Of a stretch of 14,598 nucleotides of DNA, positions 6,726 through 14,598 are shown one piece after another; position 1 is the stretch's first letter; each line of letters begins with the position of its first letter. The notes under the pieces are model-generated. The model saw only the letters and a program-made list of their open reading frames with translations, did not search any database and was not told the DNA's origin. Origin of the DNA: Dysgonamonadaceae bacterium (GTDB lineage Bacteria > Bacteroidota > Bacteroidia > Bacteroidales > Azobacteroidaceae). Where the stretch lies: positions 1 to 14,598 of the forward strand of contig JAITTA010000124.1 of the NCBI GenBank assembly GCA_031287395.1, given 5' to 3'. A program made the position numbers and the translations under genes.

Positions 6726-9700
6726 ATGAAAAAAATAATAATAATAAATCTAATTTGCCTGTTGTTCTGCTCGATTTCGACGATCGCCCAGAATAATATG
6801 AAAGTTACCGGCGTGGTGGTCGACGAGGATAACCTTCCGGTATTCGGAGCCAGTGTTGTAGAAAAGGGAACCTCCAATGGAACGGCAACTAACGCAAAAG
6901 GGGAGTTTAGTTTTACTCTTTCAGGGAAAAGCAATACGGTGACCGTCACTTATCTTGGATATGTTACTCACGAGTTCAAACCGAATACGGGTCAAACAAC
7001 TCCTTACAATATTAAACTGGCGCCTTATGCAATTGACCTTGAAGAAGCGGTTGTTGTAGGTTATGGAATACAGAAAAAAGCGAGTGTGGTCGGAGCCATT
7101 TCCCAAGTAAAAGCGGAAGACCTCCAGATGTCGTCTGTTCCTAACCTGACAAATGCCATAGCCGGCCGTGTTGCCGGAGTAATCACGGTGATGGGTAGCG
7201 GTAAACCGGGATCGGACGATTCCAAACTTTATGTTCGCGGTTTAGGGACTTCCAATAATACGGATCCCTTAGTATTGGTAGACGGTATTGAAAGAGACTG
7301 GAAACAAATCGACCCGGAAGATATCGAAAGCTTTTCGGTATTGAAAGACGCTTCCGCTACTGCGGTGTATGGCGTACGTGGGGCAAACGGCGTCATCCTG
7401 ATTACAACCAAACGGGGTATTGCCGGAAAGCCGAATCTGAATATTTCCATACAAACAGGTCTTCAGCAGCCGATCCGGATTCCAAAGTTTTTGGATTCGT
7501 ATAATTATGCTTTCCTGATGAATGAAGCTTTGAGAAACGACGGCTATGCTCCCGAATATACCGAAAGCGATCTGATGCACTACAAAACGGGCGATTCTCC
7601 CTATACGCACCCGGACAATGATTTGTATGAAGATTTTGTGAAAGATTATTCACTCCAGGAAAAAGTAAACCTGAATGTGAATGGCGGAACCGATTTTATG
7701 AAATATTATATTTCAGCCAATATCCTGCACCAGGAAGGCATTTACAAAGACTTCTCCAATATCAATTATAATACAAATACAAATTTCAACCGTATTAATG
7801 TGCGGTCCAACCTGGATTTCCAAGTTACAAAATCGACGACTTTAGGGGTGGATTTAACCGGACGCCTGGAGGTCCGTCAACAACCGAATTTTGGAGATGA
7901 CCTGTTTGTTAAGATTGTACGTTTACCGCCGAATTTCAGTCCGTATATCAACCCAGACGGTAGTCTTGGCGGTCGTTCCGATGAATCCCGTTTGGCTCCG
8001 TATGCTTTGATTACACAATACGGAAACCGGAATCGGAATAAAAATGTACTGGAAGGTGTGTTCAAGATCAATGAACAAATGGATTACATTACCAAGGGCT
8101 TGTCTGTCCGCGCAATGGCCGGGATAAATAACAGTATCGAATCCAGAAGGGACATTGTGACGAAGCCGACCTTGTATTATTACGATCGTACCGGCAATTA
8201 TTCGCTTAACAGGACATACGAAGCCATTAGCATTTCTACCGGAAAAGGACCTGGGAGAAGGGAGATGTCTTTTGAAGCAGCAATAAATTACAACCGTACT
8301 TTCGGAGATCATGCCGTTACGGCGATGGCGCTTTATCAACAAAGTCAGAATCACAATGAATGGAACATTCCCACAGGATACCTCGGCTATGTCGGTCGTG
8401 CTACTTATGGATTCAAACAACGGTATCTCTTTGAATTCAATGTCGGATACAACGGCTCCATGCAATTTGATAAAGATCACCGTTACGGATTATTCCCGGC
8501 TGCTTCTTTGGGCTGGGTCGTTTCGGATGAAAGTTTCCTGAGAGAAAATCCGATTCTTTCCTACTTGAAAATCCGTGGTTCGTACGGGGAAATCGGAAAT
8601 GATAAAATCGGTGATTTCAAGTATCTATATCAACAAATTTATCAAACAGCTCCCAACAATCAAAAGTACCAGTGGAACTGGGGAGAAACGACTACCACAT
8701 CGACAGGGAACAGAGGCTTGATTGAAGGCCAATTGGGGAATGACAAAGTGACCTGGGAACGCGCCAGGAAATCCAATATCGGATTCGACTCTAAATTTTT
8801 CAACAACAAACTTTCCATTACGGCGGATTATTTCTATGAAATGAGAAATGATATTTTGGCAATCCCTTACTCCATTCCTTTGGTGTTGGGTATGAACAAA
8901 CCGCAATCGAGCGAACGGGAAGATTTTCAGGGTTTGCCTCCCCAGAATATTGGAAAAATCCACAATCAAGGTGTTGACGGGGAAATCGGTTACAACGGGA
9001 AGGGACGTAATTTCACTTATTTTATCAAAGCGAACTTCACTTATGCCCATAACATCATCGACCGTTTGGACGAAGAAGGGAAAAAATATGAATGGCAAAA
9101 ACGTGAAGGAAAACCCTTGAATACGCATTTCGGTTATACCGATATCGGTTTATACCAACTGGATGATTTTTTGACGGACGGATCGGGAAATTTGTTACTG
9201 GAAGGAGGTTTCCCTGTTTTGAAACCCGGCATCCCAACCCCGACAATGGGCGTCGTTTATCCGGGAGATTGCCGTTATAAAGATTTAAATGAAGACGGGA
9301 TCATCAACGACGACGATATCGGCGCTATCGGAGGAACTAACGTTCCTGAAATTACCTATGGGATTTCTCTGGGAGGAAATTATAGAAATTTCGATCTCAA
9401 TATTCTTCTCCAGGGGGCTAAAGATGCTTATATGTACCTGAATGAAGACGCCGTATGGGAATTCTATCAACAGGGAAAGGTGTTGGAACATCACCTGGGA
9501 CGTTACAACCCGGAAGACCCTTCGACCTGGAAAACGGCGACTTATCCCAGACTTCATTCCGCGAATAATTCCAACAACCACATTAAAACTTCCCGCTGGT
9601 TGTTTGACCGTTCGTATTTGCGGGTGAAAAATGTTGAAATAGGATATAATTTGCCGAAGTCCGTCCTGAATAAGTTGAAATTGAAAAAAATCCGGGTTTA

Positions 9701-9827
9701 TGCCAGCGGAACAAATTTGTTAACATTCGATCATGTGATTAACTGGGATCCTGAAAACGGGAATACCAACGGGAACCAGTACCCGCAGTTTCGACTCTGG
9801 AATTTTGGACTCAACATCACTTTCTAA
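6726..9827 (+). CDS. SusC/RagA-family TonB-dependent outer-membrane transporter (SusC2)
   Basis: A 1033-residue canonical SusC protein, 19 bases after susD1. The signal peptide is residues 1-21 (cleavage after STIAQ). A carboxypeptidase-regulatory-like domain spans about 26-98 (KVTGVVVDEDNLPVFGASVV). A standard TonB-box region is at 105-118 (LEEAVVVGYGIQKK). The plug includes AIAGRVAGV (144-152), PLVLVDGIER (181-190) and SVLKDASATAVYGVRGANGV (204-223). A calcium-site-like loop DLNEDGIINDDD lies near residue 853, and the barrel ends FGLNITF. It is a paralogue of SusC1: both carry the EHHLGR(F/Y)NP motif and similar C-terminal strands, but its TonB box is canonical. It should pair with SusD2 just downstream. 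A tiny ATG-TAC-AGA-TGA frame at 6718-6729 overlaps its start codon. Confidence 0.96.
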   Translation: MKKIIIINLICLLFCSISTIAQNNMKVTGVVVDEDNLPVFGASVVEKGTSNGTATNAKGEFSFTLSGKSNTVTVTYLGYVTHEFKPNTGQTTPYNIKLAPYAIDLEEAVVVGYGIQKKASVVGAISQVKAEDLQMSSVPNLTNAIAGRVAGVITVMGSGKPGSDDSKLYVRGLGTSNNTDPLVLVDGIERDWKQIDPEDIESFSVLKDASATAVYGVRGANGVILITTKRGIAGKPNLNISIQTGLQQPIRIPKFLDSYNYAFLMNEALRNDGYAPEYTESDLMHYKTGDSPYTHPDNDLYEDFVKDYSLQEKVNLNVNGGTDFMKYYISANILHQEGIYKDFSNINYNTNTNFNRINVRSNLDFQVTKSTTLGVDLTGRLEVRQQPNFGDDLFVKIVRLPPNFSPYINPDGSLGGRSDESRLAPYALITQYGNRNRNKNVLEGVFKINEQMDYITKGLSVRAMAGINNSIESRRDIVTKPTLYYYDRTGNYSLNRTYEAISISTGKGPGRREMSFEAAINYNRTFGDHAVTAMALYQQSQNHNEWNIPTGYLGYVGRATYGFKQRYLFEFNVGYNGSMQFDKDHRYGLFPAASLGWVVSDESFLRENPILSYLKIRGSYGEIGNDKIGDFKYLYQQIYQTAPNNQKYQWNWGETTTTSTGNRGLIEGQLGNDKVTWERARKSNIGFDSKFFNNKLSITADYFYEMRNDILAIPYSIPLVLGMNKPQSSEREDFQGLPPQNIGKIHNQGVDGEIGYNGKGRNFTYFIKANFTYAHNIIDRLDEEGKKYEWQKREGKPLNTHFGYTDIGLYQLDDFLTDGSGNLLLEGGFPVLKPGIPTPTMGVVYPGDCRYKDLNEDGIINDDDIGAIGGTNVPEITYGISLGGNYRNFDLNILLQGAKDAYMYLNEDAVWEFYQQGKVLEHHLGRYNPEDPSTWKTATYPRLHSANNSNNHIKTSRWLFDRSYLRVKNVEIGYNLPKSVLNKLKLKKIRVYASGTNLLTFDHVINWDPENGNTNGNQYPQFRLWNFGLNITF

Positions 9828-9850
9828 TCAAACAATAAAATAATGTACAT

Positions 9851-11785
9851 ATGAAAAATGTAATATATCATTTCATCTTAATAATACTGATTACATGCGG
9901 TTTATTGACTTCGTGTGCAGACGACGGATCCGGTTTGTTGGACAAGGCGGAATCAGGAGATTTGAATGAAGAGCGCGTATTTAGTAATGCGAATTATGCC
10001 GGCCAGTTTCTAACGGATATCTACCGCCGGATGCCTAATGCCTGGATTGAAAATGTTTATCTGGATGCGGCTACCGATCTGGGAGAGGCGCGCCCCTGGT
10101 GGGGTTGGGTCAATACGGTACATAATGGAGGATTCAGCGCATCGAGTATTCCGGGACGTCTGAGCCGTTGGGCCGACTATTATGCTGCAATCCGGGCTTG
10201 TAACAAATTTCTGGAACACATCGACAATGTTCCGGCCGATATGGAGGCCAGCCAGGTAGGAGCTATTAAGGATGAACCGACCCGCATCAAACGTAAAGCC
10301 GAGTGTTATGCTTTGAGAGCTTATTTCTATGGGGAATTGTTGCGTTGTTTCGGAGGTGTTCCGATCATTACCGAAGTACTCGATATCAATTCTTCCCCGG
10401 AGTTATATGCTCCACGGGCTACCCTCGAGGAAACACTGAATCAGATCATTTCGGATTGCGACATCGCAATACCCAATTTGCCTTTTCGAGCAACAGGAAA
10501 TGAATATCCCCGTATGACGGCGATGGTGGCAAAAGCAATTAAAGCAAGAGCATTATTGATTGCCGCCAGTCCCCTGTTCAATGATGACAAAGATTCCTTT
10601 GGCAATACATTTCCGGAAAATTGTCCCTACGGATGGGGAAAATATGACAAGGAACATTGGAAAAAAGCGGCCGATGCTGCAATGGATGTTATAAAATTCA
10701 CATCAGATCCTACGGGACAGGTGACAGGGACATACGGTTTGGTGGTGATGACCGATAATACGGCCAATTATAGTGAGACGAATAATGCCTTTACAAAGAA
10801 CGGTTCTTCTTATCCCGGATCTGCGAAAGCTTTCGGATGGCAGCAGTTATTTATACAACTCTCCAATTCGGAAATATTCATTTCCAATCCGTATAAAGGA
10901 AATACCAACGAATTGGAAAAATGGCAAATGCCGGGTTCTTTCAACGGAACCGGAGATGCTTCTTATACATTACCGACTTATAATTATGCTGCCATGTTTG
11001 AAAACAAAGACGGTGTTCCTATCTATCAGACCGATGAATACGATGTTCCTGTTTGGGATGATGCCGCCAATGATTTCAAAATCAATCCGGGTTCCGGTTT
11101 CAATCCTCAAAAACCTTATGATAACCGGGATAATCGTTTTTATCATTCGATTTATTATCAGGGAGCTACATTCTCCAAACGTGCATTTAATTGCTGGTAT
11201 GCTTTCGACGGGCGTAAAGGACCGGAATGGCAGGTCGGTTACGCAAATACAGGTCTTTTCTTGAGAAAATTCCTGAACCCGGCAGTGATCTATCTGGATG
11301 GAGGAGGACTGATCCAGGGACAAACCAGTCACCGTTATCCGTTATTCCGTTATGTGGAGTTTTTATTGGCGTATGCGGAAGCGATGAATGAATACCTGGA
11401 CGACGGTTCCGATCGTTCATTGGTAATAGAGCAACTGGATAAGATCAGGGCACGCGCCGGTATGCCGGATGTAGTTGCCACTTTCCAACGAAACGGATGG
11501 AGTACGACTAACAAAGCGCAAATGCGAAAATTCATCCGTAGGGAACGTACAATTGAACTGGCTTTCGAAGATAACCGCTATTATGACGTAAAACGATGGA
11601 AAATCGGAGAACAAACTCAGAAGTTAATTTATGCGCATGATATCTTCTTACAAGAGAATGGATCTATTAAGTATGGGGTGAAGGTCTGGGAACGCAGGGT
11701 GTATTTACCTAAATACAATCTGTTCCCGATTCCGCAAAGTGAAATCAATAACAACAAGAATATGATTCAAAATCCCGGATGGTAA
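9851..11785 (+). CDS. RagB/SusD-family surface glycan-binding lipoprotein (SusD2)
   Basis: A 644-residue SusD-like protein, 23 bases after susC2. The lipoprotein signal peptide ends LLTSC with Cys22, and the following ADD again fits the Bacteroides surface-export rule. The SusD N-terminal region includes an ALRAYFYGELLRCFGGVPII helix pair near residues 156-175. The C-terminal RagB/SusD domain has FIRRERTIELAFEDNRYYDV from about 561 and the typical ending LFPIPQSEIN followed by MIQNPGW. By family it is the extracellular lid and glycan-binding partner of SusC2. SusD1 and SusD2 share the family fold but differ widely in the middle part, so the two pairs may take different parts of the substrate. 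ATG-TAC-ATA-TGA at 9843-9854 overlaps its start. Confidence 0.95.
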   Translation: MKNVIYHFILIILITCGLLTSCADDGSGLLDKAESGDLNEERVFSNANYAGQFLTDIYRRMPNAWIENVYLDAATDLGEARPWWGWVNTVHNGGFSASSIPGRLSRWADYYAAIRACNKFLEHIDNVPADMEASQVGAIKDEPTRIKRKAECYALRAYFYGELLRCFGGVPIITEVLDINSSPELYAPRATLEETLNQIISDCDIAIPNLPFRATGNEYPRMTAMVAKAIKARALLIAASPLFNDDKDSFGNTFPENCPYGWGKYDKEHWKKAADAAMDVIKFTSDPTGQVTGTYGLVVMTDNTANYSETNNAFTKNGSSYPGSAKAFGWQQLFIQLSNSEIFISNPYKGNTNELEKWQMPGSFNGTGDASYTLPTYNYAAMFENKDGVPIYQTDEYDVPVWDDAANDFKINPGSGFNPQKPYDNRDNRFYHSIYYQGATFSKRAFNCWYAFDGRKGPEWQVGYANTGLFLRKFLNPAVIYLDGGGLIQGQTSHRYPLFRYVEFLLAYAEAMNEYLDDGSDRSLVIEQLDKIRARAGMPDVVATFQRNGWSTTNKAQMRKFIRRERTIELAFEDNRYYDVKRWKIGEQTQKLIYAHDIFLQENGSIKYGVKVWERRVYLPKYNLFPIPQSEINNNKNMIQNPGW

Positions 11786-11787
11786 TA

Positions 11788-12282
11788 ATGAAAATGAATA
11801 AAAATAATGAAAAAATGAAGATAATGAAAAAATATTGGGCTTTTACTTGGAAGATATTGTATTTTAGTGTATCTTTATTGTTAGCTTTTCTTTTTATCCA
11901 ATGTGAAAAAGAAGATTTATTCGACAAATATTCTCCTGAGATCCTTTACAAAAGATATGTTCAAACTCAGGATGGAATGCAATGGCAACTTAGTCCCGAC
12001 GCAGTAGAAGTTACCCTGGATCCCGGAGTAACCGAATTCACGGTTTATGCGCGGATAAGCTCTCCTAATGGTCTGAAAAAAATTACTGTTTATGAAGTGA
12101 ATAACGGAACAGAAAAAGAAGTAACGTCGTATGGTGAGAATGACGATGCATTCACTTTGAGTCCTAATGAATATCAGTTATCGCAGACATTTACCAATAT
12201 CACTTCTACCAAAGTGGTACGGATTACAGCTATTGACAGGAAGAATCATAAAACGACCCGTGATTTTACGATAAGGAAATAA
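11788..12282 (+). CDS. Small surface lipoprotein with one Ig-like domain
   Basis: A short protein starting right after susD2, in the position where Sus loci often place an extra glycan-binding lipoprotein. I do not recognise a named family. Five in-frame ATGs (11779, 11788, 11794, 11815, 11824) precede the signal peptide. 11788 avoids overlap with susD2, while 11824 gives the most typical signal (MKKYWAFTWKILYF). A hydrophobic stretch ends LFIQC, a lipobox with Gln at -1 (unusual), followed by EKEDLFDK, acidic as in surface-exported lipoproteins. The mature part (about 140 residues) looks like one beta-sandwich: alternating strands such as EFTVYARISS and GLKKITVYEVNNG, and a final strand VVRITAIDRKNHKTTRDFTI typical of bacterial Ig-like folds. 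It probably binds glycan or stabilises the SusCD complex at the cell surface; this is inference from position. Confidence 0.8.
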   Translation: MKMNKNNEKMKIMKKYWAFTWKILYFSVSLLLAFLFIQCEKEDLFDKYSPEILYKRYVQTQDGMQWQLSPDAVEVTLDPGVTEFTVYARISSPNGLKKITVYEVNNGTEKEVTSYGENDDAFTLSPNEYQLSQTFTNITSTKVVRITAIDRKNHKTTRDFTIRK

Positions 12283-12290
12283 TAATCTTT

Positions 12291-12359
12291 ACGAACGCAA
12301 AGATACAAAAGGAAATATAAAAAAAATGAACTATAAATTTTGTATCTTTGTGTTTTCGT
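12291..12359. repeat. Inverted repeat with head-to-head -7 boxes before the DUF1080 gene
   Basis: CAAAGATACAAAA (12298-12310) and TTTTGTATCTTTG (12338-12350) are perfect 13-bp inverted arms with a 27-base loop. ACGAA (12291-12295) and TTCGT (12355-12359) extend the match after a small internal mismatch. The right arm contains TATCTTTG (12343-12350), a perfect -7 box on the plus strand; the left arm carries the same box on the minus strand. It sits in the only gap (98 bases) inside the operon. It may be a hairpin, a secondary promoter for the last two genes, or both. No TTTG lies at -33 on either strand. Confidence 0.7.
12343..12350 (+). promoter_or_regulatory. Candidate internal promoter -7 box (TATCTTTG)
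   Basis: TATCTTTG is a perfect match to TAnnTTTG and lies 30 bases before the DUF1080 start codon, giving a predicted leader of about 24 bases. There is no TTTG at 19-21 bases upstream, so the strength is uncertain. It would let the two enzymes be made apart from the transport genes. Confidence 0.4.
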
Positions 12360-12380
12360 ATTTAAAAAAAAGAAACAGTT

Positions 12381-13070
12381 ATGAGAAAAGTATTTTTGTT
12401 AAGTTCGTTTCTGATGTTAAGCCTGTTTTATATTCAGGCTCAACTGCCTCAATTAAGTAACAAAGAAATAAAACAAGGTTGGATTTTGCTATTTGACGGA
12501 ATTTCTTCCGACGGATGGAAAAAAGCAAATGGAAATCCTTTCCCGGCTCAGGGTTGGACGATAGAGAATGGAGTGTTGACCGTACATGGCAAAGGTGGAG
12601 ATATTATTACCGACAAGGAATTTACCGACTTTGAACTTTCTATCGATTTCAAGATTACTAAAGGAGCTAACAGTGGCATTAAGTATTTTATTCTTCCAAA
12701 ATCGTCGTTGGGTTGTGAATTCCAGATTCTGGACGACGCAAATCATCCGGATGCAAAATTGGGGAAAAATGGAAACCGGGTACAAGGATCATTGTATGAT
12801 TTGATTCCGGCATCTCCCAAGAAAAAAGACAAACCGGTAGGCGAATGGAATAATGCAAGGATTGTTTCCAAAGGGAAGCATGTGGAACATTGGCTGAATG
12901 GCAAGAAAGTAGTGTCGTACGAACGTGGGAGCGATGAGTTTACCGCGCTTGTTGCCGGTAGCAAATACAAAGAAAATAAAGGATTCGCAACTCCCGATCA
13001 GACTCCTATTTTGTTGCAGGATCATGGAGATGAAGTCTCTTTCAGAAATATAAAAATCAGGCCGCTTTAA
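12381..13070 (+). CDS. Exported DUF1080 protein (3-keto-disaccharide hydrolase/lyase family)
   Basis: A 229-residue single-domain protein. A signal peptide covers residues 1-20 (cleavage after YIQA); there is no lipobox, so it is probably periplasmic. The rest is a DUF1080 (PF06439) beta-jelly-roll with the family motifs: WILLFDGISSDGW (34-46), ANSGIKYF (96-103), CEFQILDD (112-119), GEWNNARI (154-161), HWLNGKKVV (170-178) and ILLQDHGDEVSFRNIKIR (210-227). Members cleave glycosides whose sugar has been oxidised to a 3-keto form; a Bacteroides member is known as a 3-keto-glucoside lyase. The gene for a Gfo/Idh/MocA oxidoreductase follows 19 bases later, which fits an oxidise-then-cleave pair. 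The exact reaction (hydrolysis or elimination) cannot be told from sequence. Confidence 0.9.
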   Translation: MRKVFLLSSFLMLSLFYIQAQLPQLSNKEIKQGWILLFDGISSDGWKKANGNPFPAQGWTIENGVLTVHGKGGDIITDKEFTDFELSIDFKITKGANSGIKYFILPKSSLGCEFQILDDANHPDAKLGKNGNRVQGSLYDLIPASPKKKDKPVGEWNNARIVSKGKHVEHWLNGKKVVSYERGSDEFTALVAGSKYKENKGFATPDQTPILLQDHGDEVSFRNIKIRPL

Positions 13071-13089
13071 TTTAATACTTAAATGTACC

Positions 13090-14415
13090 ATGGATAGACG
13101 GAACTTTATTAAAAATTCAGGCTTGACCATCGCCGGTATCGGATTGTCGGGCTTAACAATGCCTTCAGTATTTGCACAAGGCTCACCGAATAAAAAAATA
13201 GTCGTTGCTGTAATGGGTGTCAATGGACGTGGAAATCATCTGGCAAAACTTTTTGCTAAAATGCCGGATTGTGAAATTGCTTATATTTGCGATACGGACG
13301 AGCGTGCAATGGCAAAAACAATAGCTGACATTTCTGCAATTCAAACTCGTAAACCAAAAGGGGAAAAAGATTTTCGCAAAGCACTGGAAGACAAAGGTGT
13401 AGATGCGTTGGTAAATGCTACTCCCGACCATTGGCACGCCCCGGGCGCAATTATCGGGTGCGCTATGGGAAAACATGTGTATGTAGAAAAACCTATCAGC
13501 CATAATCCTCATGAAGGAGAGTTGGTAATTCAGGCGGCACGGAAGTACAACCGGATTGTACAGATGGGTAGCCAACGTCGTTCCGGAAACGGTATTCAGC
13601 AAATGATTACCGATATCAGAAACGGTATTATCGGAAATGTGTATATGGCTAAAACCTGGTATACAAACGCCCGTGGACCGATGCGTCTGAAAGATGCTGC
13701 GGTTCCTTCCTGGCTCGATTATGATTTGTGGCAGGGCCCTGCTCCACGTAAACCGTATCAGGACGGATTGATTCATTATAACTGGCATTGGCGTTGGCAC
13801 TGGGGTACCGGGGAAGCTCTCAATAACGGTACGCACGAAGTCGATGTGGCTCGTTGGGGACTGGGTGTTGAATTCCCGAACAGAGTGTCTTCTTTAGGAG
13901 GACGTTACAGTTTTAAAGATGATTGGGAAACCCCGGATACACAAACAATTTCGATTGAATTCCCCGAAAATAAGTTTATTGTATGGGAAAGTAGAAGTTG
14001 TAATAAATTCAAAGTGGATGGTGCAGATCGTGGCGTTATGTTCTATGGAGATAACGGAACGATCTTTAATCCGGGAGGAAATTCTTATACGGTTTATGAT
14101 AAATCGGGAAAATTGATTAAAAACAGCAAAGACGAGACAGATAGTACCGATACAACCAATACGGTAAGTGCAGGGGGTAACCTAGATCAAATGCATGTTG
14201 CTAATTTCCTGGATTGTGTGAGAACCGGAAAATTACCTAATGCCGATTGTGAAATCGGACACAGAAGTACGTTATTAGTACAATTAGGGAATATCTCGTG
14301 GCGTACGAAACAAACGCTTGAAATTGATCCGAAAAACGGTCATATTTTGAATAATGCCGCCGCTCAGAAATTCTGGAAACGGGAATACGAAAAAGGTTGG
14401 GAACCGAAGATTTGA
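13090..14415 (+). CDS. Tat-exported Gfo/Idh/MocA-family NAD(P)-dependent oxidoreductase
   Basis: A 441-residue oxidoreductase. It starts with a twin-arginine signal (MDRRNFIK, then a hydrophobic core, cleavage near VFA at 29), so it is exported folded, presumably with its cofactor bound. The Rossmann domain has the glycine motif VMGVNGRGNHL (41-51), the TPDHWHA segment (111-117) and the family EKP motif (133-135). The C-terminal substrate domain holds NNGTHEVDVARWG (245-257) with the likely catalytic His249, plus an unusual Trp/His cluster (NWHWRWHWGTGE, 231-242). Many exported members next to DUF1080 proteins oxidise sugar hydroxyls or act in glycoside processing; 3-oxidation is inferred here. 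It is the last gene before a terminator. ATG at 13090 is supported by the Tat motif starting at residue 3. Confidence 0.93.
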   Translation: MDRRNFIKNSGLTIAGIGLSGLTMPSVFAQGSPNKKIVVAVMGVNGRGNHLAKLFAKMPDCEIAYICDTDERAMAKTIADISAIQTRKPKGEKDFRKALEDKGVDALVNATPDHWHAPGAIIGCAMGKHVYVEKPISHNPHEGELVIQAARKYNRIVQMGSQRRSGNGIQQMITDIRNGIIGNVYMAKTWYTNARGPMRLKDAAVPSWLDYDLWQGPAPRKPYQDGLIHYNWHWRWHWGTGEALNNGTHEVDVARWGLGVEFPNRVSSLGGRYSFKDDWETPDTQTISIEFPENKFIVWESRSCNKFKVDGADRGVMFYGDNGTIFNPGGNSYTVYDKSGKLIKNSKDETDSTDTTNTVSAGGNLDQMHVANFLDCVRTGKLPNADCEIGHRSTLLVQLGNISWRTKQTLEIDPKNGHILNNAAAQKFWKREYEKGWEPKI

Positions 14416-14470
14416 AAATACTATAAAATATTTAATGCATCGCCGAAAAGCAAAAATTTTTCCGAAAACA

Positions 14471-14582
14471 GGTAACCGGGTAACCGGGTGAATTCAGTAA
14501 ACAAAAACTTGAGAATCAGATTCATTTCCATCCTCAAGTTTTTTTTACTGAATAGCCCAATATCAACGGATAATCAACGGAT
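14471..14582. repeat. Short direct repeats flanking the terminator
   Basis: GGTAACCG occurs twice in tandem at 14471-14486 and is followed by GGTG. ATCAACGGAT occurs at 14562-14571 and again at 14573-14582, one base apart. Both pairs are small and lie outside any clear gene, on either side of the terminator hairpin. I see no inverted ends or transposase, so they are not evidence of an insertion sequence. Confidence 0.6.
14493..14552. terminator. Bidirectional intrinsic terminator closing the locus
   Basis: AAACTTGAG (14505-14513) pairs with CTCAAGTTT (14533-14541), followed on the plus strand by five more T. The flanks TTCAGTAAA (14493-14501) and TTTACTGAA (14544-14552) also match, extending the stem, and the minus strand has T-rich sequence after the hairpin as well. 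It lies 78 bases after the oxidoreductase stop codon and probably ends the SusCD transcript; it could also serve a convergent gene from the right. Confidence 0.8.
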
Positions 14583-14598
14583 TGAACACCGCCATGGT

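Noticed and set aside
7923..8480. 185-residue minus-strand frame inside susC2
   Set aside because: It is a shadow of the SusC2 coding frame, with no domain or promoter of its own.
13183..13836. 217-residue minus-strand frame inside the oxidoreductase
   Set aside because: It is the antisense shadow of a clear Gfo/Idh/MocA gene; composition is not protein-like.

Overview
The window looks like chromosomal DNA of a Bacteroidales bacterium (Bacteroidota). The evidence is two tandem SusC/SusD outer-membrane pairs, lipoprotein signals with acidic residues just after the lipidated cysteine, promoters of the Bacteroides type (TTTG, about 19 bases, TAnnTTTG), and AT-rich translation starts without Shine-Dalgarno sequences. 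Genus and substrate cannot be read from the sequence.

Left edge (1-797, minus strand): the first 139 codons of a TonB-dependent receptor that runs off the window. It is preceded by a complete TPP (thiamine pyrophosphate) riboswitch at 672-757 and a well-matched promoter at 766-796. The riboswitch makes it very likely that this receptor imports thiamine or a precursor. Its leader also holds 11 tandem copies of an 8-base unit.

Regulatory stretch (about 800-1630): no convincing gene. It holds two GTGTACGYACAC palindromes exactly 32 bp apart, a TAAATTTG -7 box, a 57-base AC/CA dinucleotide run that would start at or near +1 of that promoter, and a 12-bp intrinsic terminator hairpin between this promoter and the first susC. 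Together these suggest repressor control plus a conditional terminator, with a repeat tract that could vary in length.

Polysaccharide- or glycoside-utilisation locus (1631-14415, all plus strand): susC1-susD1-susC2-susD2, a small Ig-like surface lipoprotein, a DUF1080 (3-keto-disaccharide hydrolase or lyase family) protein, and a twin-arginine-exported Gfo/Idh/MocA oxidoreductase. There is no classical glycoside hydrolase, sensor or sigma factor in the window. A coherent reading is that the two SusCD pairs import a glycoside, the Tat oxidoreductase oxidises a sugar hydroxyl to a ketone (C3 by family analogy), and the DUF1080 protein breaks the activated glycosidic bond. The pathway assignment is inference from families and gene order.

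Right edge (14416-14598): a bidirectional terminator at 14493-14552 closes the locus. Beyond it are a few short direct repeats and possibly the tail of a convergent gene.
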